Below are positions 6,944-14,515 of a stretch of DNA of 44,826 nucleotides, in pieces. The position numbers and the translations under genes were made by a program. Source of the stretch: Euzebyales bacterium (GTDB lineage Bacteria > Actinomycetota > Nitriliruptoria > Euzebyales > Egibacteraceae). How positions within the stretch are numbered: the first letter of the stretch is position 1; each line of letters opens with the position of its first letter. The stretch is taken from assembly GCA_013695145.1 (NCBI GenBank), contig JACDBB010000153.1:1-44826 (forward strand). The letters run 5' to 3'. The notes beneath the pieces are model-generated. The model did not search any database. It saw nothing but the letters and a program-made list of their open reading frames with translations, and was not told the origin of the DNA.

Positions 6944-8128
6944 ATGGCAGTCCCCAGCGGTCGCCACTTCCTGCAGATCCCCGGTCCGACGAACGTACCC
7001 GACCGCATCCTGCGGGCCATCTCAAGCCCCACGATCGACCACCGCGGACCTGAGTTCGGGCGGCTCGGCCGGCGCGTGCTCGACGGGCTGCGCGCGGTGT
7101 TCCAGACCGACCAACCCGTGGTGATCTACCCGTCGTCGGGGACCGGCGCATGGGAGGCCGCGCTGGTGAACGTCCTGTCCCCCGGTGACCGCATCCTGAT
7201 GTTCGAGACCGGGCACTTCGCCACGCTCTGGTGCGAGATGGCGCGCACGCTGGGCCTGGACGTCGACTTCGTCCCCGGCGACTGGCGCACCGGCGTCGAC
7301 CCAGCGGACGTCGAGGCAAGGCTGACGGAGGATACCCCCGGCACCTACCGCGCCGTGGCGGTGGTTCACAACGAAACCTCGACGGGCGTGACCAGCCGCG
7401 TCCCCGCCATCCGCGAGGCCATCGACCGCGCCGGCCACCCCGCACTGCTGCTGGTCGACACGATCTCCTCGCTCGGTTCGATCGACTACCGCCACGACGA
7501 GTGGTCCGTCGACGTCACCGTCGGCGGCTCGCAGAAGGGGCTCATGCTGCCGCCGGGCCTCGGCTTCAACGCCATCAGCGAGAAGGCCCGCTCGGCCAGC
7601 GCGTCCGCGCGCCTGCCCCGCTCCTACTGGGACTGGGAGGCGATGCTCGCCAGCAACGCCGACGGCTTCTTTCCCTACACCCCGGCCACCAACCTGCTGT
7701 ACGGCCTGGCGGAGGCAATCGACCTGCTGCTCGGCGAGGGCCTGCCCCAGGTCTTCGCGCGGCACGACCGGCATGCGGACGCCACGCGCGCGGCCGTCCG
7801 GCAGTGGGGGCTGGAGCTCCTCGCCACCAACCCGGAGGAGTACTCGAGCTCCGTCACGGCGGTCCGCGTGCCTCCGGGGTGCGATGCCGACGACCTGCGC
7901 GCGGTGATCCTCGACCGCTTCGACATGTCGTTGGGCGCCGGCCTGGCGCGGCTCGCCGGCCGCGTCTTCCGCATCGGCCATCTCGGCTCCTTCAACGACC
8001 TCATGCTGGCTGGCGCCCTGGGCGGAGTGGAGGCCGGCCTGTCCGCCGCCAACATCCCGCACCGCTCCGGCGGAGTGGAGGCAGCGCTGGAGGCGCTCGT
8101 CCGCAGCGACGGCCGCAGTGACGGGTGA
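6944..8128 (+). CDS. Class V aminotransferase, serine/alanine-glyoxylate type
   Basis: A 394-residue PLP enzyme of fold type I. The N-terminal GRHFLQIPGPTNVP and the SSGTGAWEAAL phosphate-binding loop (residues 64-74) are typical of serine-glyoxylate and alanine-glyoxylate aminotransferases. HNETSTG lies near 142. VDTISSLGS contains the Asp that pairs with the PLP pyridine nitrogen. The Schiff-base lysine is K198 in GGSQKGLMLPPGL. It transfers an amino group from serine or alanine to glyoxylate, giving hydroxypyruvate or pyruvate plus glycine; the exact donor is not resolved by sequence. Length is normal for the family. It is divergent from the oxidase across a region with three operator-like sites, and convergent with an IclR gene. 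Confidence 0.9.
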   Translation: MAVPSGRHFLQIPGPTNVPDRILRAISSPTIDHRGPEFGRLGRRVLDGLRAVFQTDQPVVIYPSSGTGAWEAALVNVLSPGDRILMFETGHFATLWCEMARTLGLDVDFVPGDWRTGVDPADVEARLTEDTPGTYRAVAVVHNETSTGVTSRVPAIREAIDRAGHPALLLVDTISSLGSIDYRHDEWSVDVTVGGSQKGLMLPPGLGFNAISEKARSASASARLPRSYWDWEAMLASNADGFFPYTPATNLLYGLAEAIDLLLGEGLPQVFARHDRHADATRAAVRQWGLELLATNPEEYSSSVTAVRVPPGCDADDLRAVILDRFDMSLGAGLARLAGRVFRIGHLGSFNDLMLAGALGGVEAGLSAANIPHRSGGVEAALEALVRSDGRSDG

Positions 8129-8188
8129 TCAGCTGGGTGAGGGCGAGCGGAGCATGCGGAGCGAGCCCTCGAGGGCGGGGATCAGCTG
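8127..8188. repeat. GAGC-rich 44-bp element flanked by 9-bp direct repeats
   Basis: The intergenic DNA between the two convergent stop codons is a 44-bp GAGC-rich block (8136-8179), flanked on both sides by the same nine bases GATCAGCTG (8127-8135 and 8180-8188). The left copy overlaps the aminotransferase stop and the right copy contains the IclR stop. The block can fold through GAGGGC/GCCCTC (8139-8144 and 8164-8169). Relatives lie at 2862-2899 and, on the minus strand, at 41287-41327. The flanking duplication looks like the footprint of a small mobile or copied element. Confidence 0.65.
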
Positions 8189-8991
8189 AGCGGCGCTCCG
8201 GGGTCGGGCGCACGTGGTGGGGGCTCGTGCGGCGGGTTCGCGGCCATCGACGCGGTCAGGCGCTCCGACACGCGCACCATGTCGGCGATGATCCGCCCCC
8301 TGGTCTCCTGGCCCATCCGCCCCGTGGGCCCTGACACCGACATGGCCGCGACCCACCCATCCATCGGTAGCGCGGGCACGGCGACGCAGCACACACCCAC
8401 TTCCTGCTCCTCCATGTCGAGCGCGTAGCCTTGCGTGCGCACCAAGTCGAGCTCGGTGAGAAGAGCGTCGGGGTCTGTGGTGGTGTTGGGCGTGGCGGCG
8501 GGGAGCCCGTTGCGTTCGAGGATCCGCTCGACCGCCTGGCGCGGCTGGTGGGCCAGCAGCACCTTGCCGACCGCCGTGCCGTGGGGCGGAACGCGCTGGC
8601 CGACTTCAGTGAACATGCGCATCATCCTGCCGGACGACACCTGCGCCACGTACACGACGTCGCCGTCCTCCAGCAACGCCAGGTTGGCGGTCTCGCCGGT
8701 CAGGTCCACCAGCTCCTGGAGGTAGGGCTGGATCCAGTCGCCGAGCACCCGGCCCGCCGAGGCGCCGAGCTTGACCAGCCGCGCGCCGAGGAGGTACTTG
8801 CGCGAACGCGGATCCTGGCGCACGTACCCGCGCGTCACCAACGTAGCGGTCAGCCGGTGGATGGTCGCGTAGGGCAACCCGGCCACCTGGCCGAGCTCAC
8901 TCACGCCCATCTGTTTGCCGGCGGACGCGAGCGCCTCCAGCACGTCCAGCGCACGCTCGACCGACTGCACCCCCGCTGCTTTGTCGCTCAC
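8182..8991 (-). CDS. IclR-family transcriptional regulator
   Basis: A 269-residue protein with an N-terminal winged helix-turn-helix (about residues 8-70: SVERALDVLEALA, then MGVSELGQVAGLPYATIHRLTATL and a wing ending KYLLGARLVKLG). A C-terminal IclR effector-binding domain follows (about 85-250), with VPPHGTAVGKVLLA and the late EEQEVGVCCVAVP containing the family's Cys region. The start is GTG 8991, with GGAGG upstream. IclR proteins sense small carboxylates such as glyoxylate or pyruvate. The adjacent oxidase/aminotransferase pair with its three palindromic sites is the obvious target. A weaker match to those sites (TTCGCGTCAACGCCA, 9010-9024) in its own upstream region hints at autoregulation. 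Confidence 0.92.
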   Translation of the reverse strand: MSDKAAGVQSVERALDVLEALASAGKQMGVSELGQVAGLPYATIHRLTATLVTRGYVRQDPRSRKYLLGARLVKLGASAGRVLGDWIQPYLQELVDLTGETANLALLEDGDVVYVAQVSSGRMMRMFTEVGQRVPPHGTAVGKVLLAHQPRQAVERILERNGLPAATPNTTTDPDALLTELDLVRTQGYALDMEEQEVGVCCVAVPALPMDGWVAAMSVSGPTGRMGQETRGRIIADMVRVSERLTASMAANPPHEPPPRAPDPGAPLS

Positions 8992-9157
8992 CGGTCTCGT
9001 CCTCCGCCCTTCGCGTCAACGCCATATCGCGCTCCAGCGCCGGCGGACCATCGTGGGCCGCCCCCTCCGGCACGCCCCACCACCACTCCGCCGGGACATC
9101 CGTATCGTAGATGAGTTCTTCCACGAAGCGAAAGACCGCGTCAACGATCGGCGCTGG

Positions 9158-10003
9158 TCAGGCGTCACCGGTCCCTGCACTGGCGCGCACCTGGTCCGAC
9201 CCGGCCTCCGGGGAGGTGCCCGCGGTCGGGGCGTCCCGCGGAGGGAGCAGGTCACGGGACAGCAGGTCGAGGACGTGCGAAGGCAGCCGTCGCTGACCGG
9301 GCACCGCCCTGGCGATGGAGCTGCGCAGCCCGCCGGTGACCTGGCCGCCGAGCAGCGCCACCAGCTCGCCGAGGCTGCATGCGCGGGGACCGCCCAGCGG
9401 CACCAGCAGGTGGGGCAGGGCGCCGTCCTCGCGATCACGCGCGTCGGCCGCCACGGCCGCGGCGGCGAGGTCGTCGATCCACAGCGGCGCATGCATGGCC
9501 TCGAGGTCGGCTCCAGCCGCGCCGGCGACCAGCGCTTCGGTCAGGGGGTCGTCGGGACCGTAGGTGAGGGATCGGCGCAGCACCACGGTGTCCACCGGCG
9601 AGTCCGCCGCGAGCTCCTCCGCAGCGCCGAGCGCGATCAGCCACTCGTTGTCGCCTGGGTCGTCGGCGCCGAGGTGGCTGACCAGCACGAGGCGACAGCA
9701 CCCCGCCCCGAGCGCCGCTGACGCGACCGTGGCGAGGTCGTCCAGAACCGTGGCGGGGGCAACGAGAGGATCGGCGGCGGCGTGCACGACGGTGTGGACC
9801 TGCTCGCAGGCCAGCTCCAGGCGGCCCTCGTCGTCCAGCGCGCCGCGGGCGGTCTTGACGCCGAGCGCGCGGAGGCCGCCGACCGTGCCCTCGGCGGCCG
9901 TCTCCGGATCCAGGTAGGCGCGCACCTCCCCGCCGCCGCGCAGCAGCGCGCGGACGCAGGCGCGTCCGGCAGGGGTCGCGGCACCGGTGACGAGGGTGGG
10001 CAT
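9158..10003 (-). CDS. NAD(P)-binding SDR/NmrA-like protein
   Basis: A 281-residue Rossmann-fold protein of the extended/atypical SDR group. It opens with MPTLVTGAATPAGRACVRAL, a variant of the TGxxGxxG dinucleotide-binding motif (TGAATPAG). VVHAAAD and LVSHLGADDPGDNEW follow in the positions where NmrA/NAD(P)H-binding proteins keep their substrate region, and RRSLTYGPDDPL resembles the conserved stretch in the same family. The classical YxxxK catalytic pair is not evident, so it may be a redox sensor or an isomerase-like member rather than a dehydrogenase. It stands alone between IclR and a direct repeat. I cannot assign a pathway. Confidence 0.75.
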   Translation of the reverse strand: MPTLVTGAATPAGRACVRALLRGGGEVRAYLDPETAAEGTVGGLRALGVKTARGALDDEGRLELACEQVHTVVHAAADPLVAPATVLDDLATVASAALGAGCCRLVLVSHLGADDPGDNEWLIALGAAEELAADSPVDTVVLRRSLTYGPDDPLTEALVAGAAGADLEAMHAPLWIDDLAAAAVAADARDREDGALPHLLVPLGGPRACSLGELVALLGGQVTGGLRSSIARAVPGQRRLPSHVLDLLSRDLLPPRDAPTAGTSPEAGSDQVRASAGTGDA

Positions 10004-10042
10004 CGGCGGGCAAGGCTACCCGGCGGGAGCGGCGGCCCGCAC

Positions 10043-10159
10043 GGGCAGAGAACTCGCTGGAGGGCGAGAAAGCTCGGCGGGCAGGCGAGGTGTGCGGCGG
10101 CCAGCGACGAGCCGGGGGCAGGAACTCGCTGGAGGGCGAGAAAGCTGAGCGGGCAGGGG
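10043..10159. repeat. Two-copy intergenic direct repeat with hairpin
   Basis: GGGCAG(A)G, then AACTCGCTGGAGGGCGAG and AAAGCT, then GCGGGCAGG, occur twice, at 10043-10085 and 10116-10159. The inner 24 bases (10051-10074 and 10123-10146) are identical, and the two copies are 72 bp apart. Each contains a CTCGC/GCGAG hairpin. They fill the gap between the SDR-like gene and the acyl-CoA dehydrogenase genes. No gene is supported here. Confidence 0.75.
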
Positions 10160-10172
10160 TAGAGCGCGGTAG

Positions 10173-10190
10173 AACTGACCCGAGTCAGTT
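10173..10190. promoter_or_regulatory. Perfect 18-bp palindrome upstream of the acyl-CoA dehydrogenase pair
   Basis: AACTGAC-CCGA-GTCAGTT, arms of 7 bp with a 4-bp spacer, ending 28 bases before the first acyl-CoA dehydrogenase start. Size and shape fit an operator for a TetR-type dimer, the usual class controlling fatty-acid or steroid degradation in actinomycetes. No TetR gene is present in the window. Confidence 0.55.
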
Positions 10191-10218
10191 TCTCAGGTGT
10201 CAACATCAGGGACTGCCC

Positions 10219-11415
10219 ATGGATCTCGACCTCACGACCGAGCAGCAGGCGTTTCGCGACGAGGTGCGCGCCTGGCTCGAGGCCAACGCGCCGGCAGAGC
10301 CGCTGCCGCCGACGTCCACCGCGGAGGGCGTCGCCGCGCACCAGGCGTGGGAGCGGCGGCTCTACGAGGCCGGGTACGCGGCCATCCACTGGCCGAAGGC
10401 CTACGGCGGGCGCGACGCCGACATGCTGTCGGTGGCGATCTTCAGCGAGGAGTACGCGCGGGCTGACGGCCCCGAGCGCGTCAACGTCCTGGCGCTGGGG
10501 CTCGCCGGGCCGACCCTCATGGTCTATGGCACCGACGAGCAGAAGGCCCGCTGGCTGCCAGGGATGCTGTCCTGCGAGGACATCTGGTGCCAGGGCTTCA
10601 GCGAGCCCGGCGCGGGCAGCGACCTGGCCGGGCTGACCACGACCGCTGTGCGAGATGACGACACCTACATCGTCAACGGGCAGAAGACCTGGACGTCCCA
10701 GGGACGCTTCGCCGACTGGATGTTCGCACTGGTCCGCACCGAAGCCGACGCCGCGAAGCACAGGGGGATCACGTGCTTGATGATCGACATGCGCTCACCC
10801 GGCATCGACGTGCGGCCAATCGTGCAGATCAACGGCGACGCCGGCTTCGCTGAGGTGTTCTTCACCGACGTGCGCGTACCCGCCGAGAACGTCGTCGGCG
10901 AGGTCAACGACGGCTGGCGGGTGGCCATGACGACGCTGGGCTTCGAGCGCGGCACCGGGCTCGGCAGCCATGTGCGCTTCTCCAGGATCCTGCGGGAGCT
11001 CGTCACCCTGGCCAGGGCCGCGGGCCGCGACACCGATCCGATCGTCCGCGACCGCATCGCCGGGATGTACGCCGAGACGGAGGTGTTCAGGCACAACACC
11101 TACCGGACGCTCACCTGTATGGCGAAGGGCAAGCCGATCGGTCCCGAGGCAAGCCTCAACAAGCTGTACTGGTCCGAGATGGAGGTCCGGCTGTTCGAAA
11201 CCGGGATGGAGGTGCTGGGGACGCTGGCCGAGCTCGGCCCGAAGTCAAGTGCGGTCACCGACGTGCTCGGCCACGACGCCGCCGCGCTGTGGGACCACTG
11301 GCACAAACGCTACTGGTACGCCCGTGCCGCCTGCATCTACGCGGGCACCAGCGAGATCCAGAAGAACATCGTCGCCGAGCGCCTGCTCGGCCTGCCGAGG
11401 GAGCCGCGCGGCTGA
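10219..11415 (+). CDS. Acyl-CoA dehydrogenase, large subunit of a heteromeric pair
   Basis: A 398-residue FAD-dependent acyl-CoA dehydrogenase. The N-terminal helical domain (MDLDLTTEQQAFRDEVRAWL) leads to the FAD-binding CQGFSEPGAGSDLAGL and KTWTSQGRFADW region, then the C-terminal helical domain ending YAGTSEIQKNIVAERLLGLPRE. The usual C-terminal catalytic Glu (YEG) is Ala here (YAG). A Glu in LGFERG (residue 243) sits where isovaleryl-CoA dehydrogenase and the actinobacterial steroid-side-chain enzymes keep theirs. The enzyme is therefore probably active on branched, bulky or steroid-like acyl-CoAs. I start at ATG 10219, since the open frame upstream is repeat DNA. The stop overlaps the next start (TGATG). 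Confidence 0.9.
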   Translation: MDLDLTTEQQAFRDEVRAWLEANAPAEPLPPTSTAEGVAAHQAWERRLYEAGYAAIHWPKAYGGRDADMLSVAIFSEEYARADGPERVNVLALGLAGPTLMVYGTDEQKARWLPGMLSCEDIWCQGFSEPGAGSDLAGLTTTAVRDDDTYIVNGQKTWTSQGRFADWMFALVRTEADAAKHRGITCLMIDMRSPGIDVRPIVQINGDAGFAEVFFTDVRVPAENVVGEVNDGWRVAMTTLGFERGTGLGSHVRFSRILRELVTLARAAGRDTDPIVRDRIAGMYAETEVFRHNTYRTLTCMAKGKPIGPEASLNKLYWSEMEVRLFETGMEVLGTLAELGPKSSAVTDVLGHDAAALWDHWHKRYWYARAACIYAGTSEIQKNIVAERLLGLPREPRG

Positions 11416-12422
11416 TGGACTTCGACTTCACCGATGAGCAGTACGCCCTGCGCGACGCCGCGCGCGACTTCTTCGCCGGCGAGTGCCCGCCCTCGAGGGT
11501 GCGCGCACGCTGGGACGGCGACGACCACGATGAACAGCTGTGGCGCAGCATGGCCGAGACGGGGTTCATCGGGCTCACGGTCCCCACCGAGCACGGCGGC
11601 CTGGGTCTGGGCGACGTCGATCTCACGCTGCTGCTGCACGAAGCCGGTCGGGCCGTGGTCCCCGCACCGCTGCTGGAGACGACGGCGATCGCGGCGCCGC
11701 TGCTGGTCGAGGCGGGAACCGACCAGCAGCGGCAGGCGTGGCTGCCCAGGATCACCGCCGGCGAGGCGGTGGTGACCGTCCAGCTGGACGGCGCTCCGTT
11801 CGTCGTCGACGCCGACGTCGCGCAGCTGCTGCTGCTCGAGCGCGACGGTCAGCTTCACGCTGTGCCGCGCGAGCTGTTCCAGGCCACTCGCCAGCCCTCC
11901 CTGGACGGCGCTCGGCGCGTGTTCACGGTGGAGGCCGAGACCGGTGACGACACCCGGATGGCCGGCGGACCGCAGGCTGCCGCCAAGGCGTTCGACCGCG
12001 GCGCGGCGGGGACCGCCGCGATCCTCAACGGCCTGAGCGAGCGGCTGCTTGAGATGACCGTGGCGTACGTGCTGCAGCGCGAGCAGTTCGGCAGACCGGT
12101 GGGCTCGTTCCAGGCGGTCAAGCACAAGCTGGCGGAGACCATGCTCCTGACCGAGCCGTCCAAGGCGGCCACCTGGTACGCCGCCTACGCGATCGCATGC
12201 GACCTCGACGACCGCTCCGAAGCGGCCAGCGTCGCGAAGTCCTTCGCCACCCAGGCGGCCGCCAAGGCCAGCGCCGAGGCGCTGCAGTGCCACGGCGGCA
12301 TCGGCTTCACCTGGGAGCACGACCTGCACCTGTGGCTCAAGCGCGGCAAGGCGCTGGAGTCCAGCTACGGCACGGCGGCCGCCCACCGCGCCCGCCTCGC
12401 CGAGGTCGTCTTCGCCTCGTGA
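11415..12422 (+). CDS. Acyl-CoA dehydrogenase, small partner subunit
   Basis: A 335-residue acyl-CoA dehydrogenase-fold protein, shorter than classical members (about 380-400), beginning MDFDFTDEQYALRDAARDFF. Its middle beta domain is reduced and lacks the clear flavin-contact motif of the upstream protein. The C-terminal domain keeps QREQFGRPVGSFQAVKHKLA and QCHGGIGFTWEHDLHLWLKR, which shape the FAD/adenine site. Together with the TGATG overlap, this matches the alpha2-beta2 acyl-CoA dehydrogenases of actinobacteria (FadE pairs of cholesterol side-chain breakdown), in which two unlike subunits share one FAD per heterodimer. A specific substrate cannot be claimed. Confidence 0.85.
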   Translation: MDFDFTDEQYALRDAARDFFAGECPPSRVRARWDGDDHDEQLWRSMAETGFIGLTVPTEHGGLGLGDVDLTLLLHEAGRAVVPAPLLETTAIAAPLLVEAGTDQQRQAWLPRITAGEAVVTVQLDGAPFVVDADVAQLLLLERDGQLHAVPRELFQATRQPSLDGARRVFTVEAETGDDTRMAGGPQAAAKAFDRGAAGTAAILNGLSERLLEMTVAYVLQREQFGRPVGSFQAVKHKLAETMLLTEPSKAATWYAAYAIACDLDDRSEAASVAKSFATQAAAKASAEALQCHGGIGFTWEHDLHLWLKRGKALESSYGTAAAHRARLAEVVFAS

Positions 12423-12436
12423 GTCCCCCCGTCGAG

Positions 12437-13210
12437 TCAAACCGGTCCGACCACGATGTCGCCTGACACCGTGCGGGCGCGCACCCGTGTCCGGTCGGTC
12501 GGTGCGGAGCCACCGGCGGCGTCCGAGGACATGGCGAAGCCGTTGCGCACGTCGCCGGACAGGGTCGTAAGGTCCAAGTCGAGGGTACGGCCGGCCGGGA
12601 AGCCCACCCGCACGTCCCCCGACATCGTCGCGGCCCTCAGATCGGTGCCCGCATAGGCGCGCACGACCAGGTCACCGCTGGCCGACTTCGCCGAGAACGA
12701 CCCGCCGACGGCCTCCACGCTGAGACCGCCGCTCGCGGTGTTCACGTTCACGGACCCGTCCACACGGCGGGCGCGGACGTCCCCCGAGGCGCTGCTGACC
12801 TCCAGGTTTCCGCCGACATCCTCGACGACCAAGTCGCCCGAGGCCGTCCTCACGCGGACGTCGCCGGTCACCTTGCCAGCGCGCACGTCCCCGGACGCGA
12901 CCTCGACGCGAACCGTGACCGCGTTGACGTTGACATCGAGGTCGGCGCTCGCCAGGCGCGCCTCGACGGCGACGCCCTCCGGTGCGGTCACCGTGATGTC
13001 ATGGCTCGCCCAGCGCCGCGCCCCCGATGGCTGGGACACGACCACCCGATCGCCCGACTGGCTGACCTGGAAGCCGCCAGGGTCGCCCCCGTCGATCTCG
13101 ACCTCCAGCTGACCGTCGCGCCCGGGCAGGACCCGCACGCCCCCGGACGCCATGCGCACCTCGATCGCTGGGCGCTCGGAGACCGTGAACGTCTCGCGCC
13201 GGGAGGTCAC
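12437..13210 (-). CDS. DUF4097-family beta-strand repeat protein
   Basis: A 257-residue protein built from short repeating beta strands, each carrying an ASGDVRV/SASGDL-like motif (VASGDVRAGKV, RTASGDLVVEDV, SSASGDVRARRV, KSASGDLVVRAY, TMSGDVRVGF, TVSGDIVVGPV). This is the DUF4097 right-handed repeat ('toastrack'-like) fold seen near regulators and membrane-stress genes. There is no signal peptide or membrane segment, so it should be cytosolic, unlike many exported relatives. The GTG start at 13210 overlaps the stop of the upstream RHH-like gene, which makes a two-gene operon. Function is unknown; a structural or binding role is likelier than catalysis. Confidence 0.85.
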   Translation of the reverse strand: MTSRRETFTVSERPAIEVRMASGGVRVLPGRDGQLEVEIDGGDPGGFQVSQSGDRVVVSQPSGARRWASHDITVTAPEGVAVEARLASADLDVNVNAVTVRVEVASGDVRAGKVTGDVRVRTASGDLVVEDVGGNLEVSSASGDVRARRVDGSVNVNTASGGLSVEAVGGSFSAKSASGDLVVRAYAGTDLRAATMSGDVRVGFPAGRTLDLDLTTLSGDVRNGFAMSSDAAGGSAPTDRTRVRARTVSGDIVVGPV

Positions 13211-13803
13211 GTCCGCACCGTGCCGCTGACGCGCCGGCCCGGACCCGATGGCCGCGTCGCCTTCGCCGACAAGGTCTTCACGACCCAGGCGTTGACCGAG
13301 TCGCCCATCGTCCCAGCCGCCTCCTCCACCCGCGCCTTGACGCTGGGCGGCAGGCGCAGGGTGATGCGCGCCTCCAGGTCCTCGTCGACGCTGGGCTCGT
13401 GGCCGCGAGCCTGGCGCACGGCCAGCGCGGGCTCGCCGTCGCGCAGCACCACCTCGACATCGTGGTCGGGCAGCTGCGCGGCGATCTCGGTGGCGGCCTG
13501 CTCAGCGAGCTCGAGCGCCATCTGGCGCGCGGCCGGCGCGAGCGCTGCCCGCAGGGTCTCGCCGGCCGCCTCAACCGCCGGGTCCCCCCCTGCCAGGGTG
13601 ACCTGCTGGGCGAGCGCAGCGTCGAGGCGCGCTGTGACGCTCTGGGTATCCATGTCATCGTGCCTTTCCATGGCGGGCTGGCGGGCTGGCGGCGGGGCCG
13701 CGACTACAGAGCGACCACTCCGGCCGGGGCGCATCATCGCGCGTAGACGTTCCGTCCGGAGCCGGTGCTCGGTCCACATCACATTCGGGTCCAGGTTCAT
13801 CAT
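13207..13803 (-). CDS. RHH/HicB-antitoxin-like protein, partner of DUF4097
   Basis: A 198-residue protein. The last part (about residues 150-185) holds a ribbon-helix-helix-like stretch, EARITLRLPPSVKARVEEAA followed by GDSVNAWVVKTLSAKA, typical of Arc/HicB-type DNA-binding antitoxins. The middle is Ala-rich and helical (LDAALAQQVTLAGGDPAVEA). The chosen start, ATG 13803, follows an excellent GAGGAGG. An internal start at 13653 (MDTQSVTARL) also has AAAGG and would give 148 residues. The frame is open further upstream, but the promoter and operator lie there. It overlaps the DUF4097 gene by GTGA. It probably binds the palindrome in its own promoter. No toxin-like RNase is next to it. Confidence 0.75.
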   Translation of the reverse strand: MMNLDPNVMWTEHRLRTERLRAMMRPGRSGRSVVAAPPPARQPAMERHDDMDTQSVTARLDAALAQQVTLAGGDPAVEAAGETLRAALAPAARQMALELAEQAATEIAAQLPDHDVEVVLRDGEPALAVRQARGHEPSVDEDLEARITLRLPPSVKARVEEAAGTMGDSVNAWVVKTLSAKATRPSGPGRRVSGTVRT

Positions 13804-13849
13804 GCTGCCCTCCTCGGTGGCGTGCGTGCGCTTGAGCCTGTCTGACATC

Positions 13850-13878
13850 ATTATGACATCGTAACGATGTCTTGGCAA
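13850..13878 (-). promoter_or_regulatory. Promoter with embedded palindromic operator
   Basis: On the minus strand, TTGCCA (13878-13873) and CATAAT (13855-13850) are 17 bases apart. A perfect 17-bp palindrome, GACATCG-TAA-CGATGTC (13855-13871), covers almost the whole spacer, and a third half-site GACATC lies at 13843-13848. This is an unusually AT-rich patch for the window. A protein bound there would block RNA polymerase, so autoregulation by the RHH-like product is likely. Confidence 0.65.
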
Positions 13879-13920
13879 CCCCGTTTTCGATGCCCCCGCG
13901 GATCGACGTACCGTTGTGCA

Positions 13921-14475
13921 GTGCTCACGCTCTTCCACGACTTCACCTCACCCGCCTCGGCGGTCGCGGTCGCGCGCCTGCAGCGGCTCGCCGAGGAGGG
14001 CATGGCGGTCGAGTACGTGGGGTTCGAGGCGATCGGGATTGACGCTGCCCTCCCGGTGACGCTCGACGTCGTGGCCGAGCTGGGCCGGTTGGCGCCCGAG
14101 GCCCAACGCGAGGGCGTCGCCCTGCGGCGCCCGTCACGCCTGCCCCCGACCGCGCTGGCGCACCTCATCGGTGAGACCGCGGACACCTCGGACCTCGGAG
14201 CCGCGTGGCGGACCGTCTGCTATCGCGCGTTCTGGGAAGCCGACGCTGACCTCGCCGACCGGGCGGTGCTAGCGGATCTGGCGATCACCGCGGGACTCGA
14301 CCCCGACCTCGCCGGCGCCGCGTCGCGCGACCGCGCGCGGCTGGCTCTGCTGCGACGGCGCACGGGCCAGCGACGGCGCGACGGTGTGGGCGGCGTCCCG
14401 ACGATCCTGGCCCAGCGCACGCTCGTCCCGGGGCTCCTGCCAGAGGACGACCTCCGAGCGCTCGCCGCGCTGTGA
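13921..14475 (+). CDS. Thioredoxin-fold protein, GST-kappa/DsbA-like
   Basis: A 184-residue protein with the layout of the DsbA/GST-kappa/HCCA-isomerase group: an N-terminal strand and active-site loop (TLFHDFTSPASAVAVARL), a long helical insertion, and a late cis-Pro loop (GVGGVPTILAQRTLVPG). The DsbA CxxC is absent; the loop reads SPAS, close to the DFxSPYS of GST-kappa and 2-hydroxychromene-2-carboxylate isomerases. Thiol oxidation is therefore unlikely, and glutathione- or CoA-like thiol binding is more plausible. There is no signal peptide, so it is probably cytosolic. The start GTG 13921 fits the beginning of the domain. It lies 40 bases before the kinase gene, in the same direction. 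Confidence 0.7.
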   Translation: MLTLFHDFTSPASAVAVARLQRLAEEGMAVEYVGFEAIGIDAALPVTLDVVAELGRLAPEAQREGVALRRPSRLPPTALAHLIGETADTSDLGAAWRTVCYRAFWEADADLADRAVLADLAITAGLDPDLAGAASRDRARLALLRRRTGQRRRDGVGGVPTILAQRTLVPGLLPEDDLRALAAL

Positions 14476-14515
14476 CCGGCCCACTCACGTGGCGGCAGAC
14501 CTTACGCTGGATGAG

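Noticed and set aside
8897-9124. Minus-strand 75-codon frame (starts GTG GAA GAA CTC) ahead of the IclR gene
   Set aside because: No ribosome-binding site, overlaps the IclR start, and the last half is an out-of-frame shadow of IclR. The first 30 codons look peptide-like but are not enough.
9016-9492. Minus-strand frame inside the SDR-like gene region
   Set aside because: Ser/Arg/Pro-rich shadow of the NAD(P)-binding protein in another frame.
10090-10218. Upstream extension of the first acyl-CoA dehydrogenase
   Set aside because: It would translate the direct repeat and the operator palindrome; family proteins begin at the MDLDLTTEQ position.
13804-13938. Upstream extension of the RHH-like protein
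   Set aside because: The promoter and palindrome lie in this stretch, and ATG 13803 has a near-ideal ribosome-binding site.
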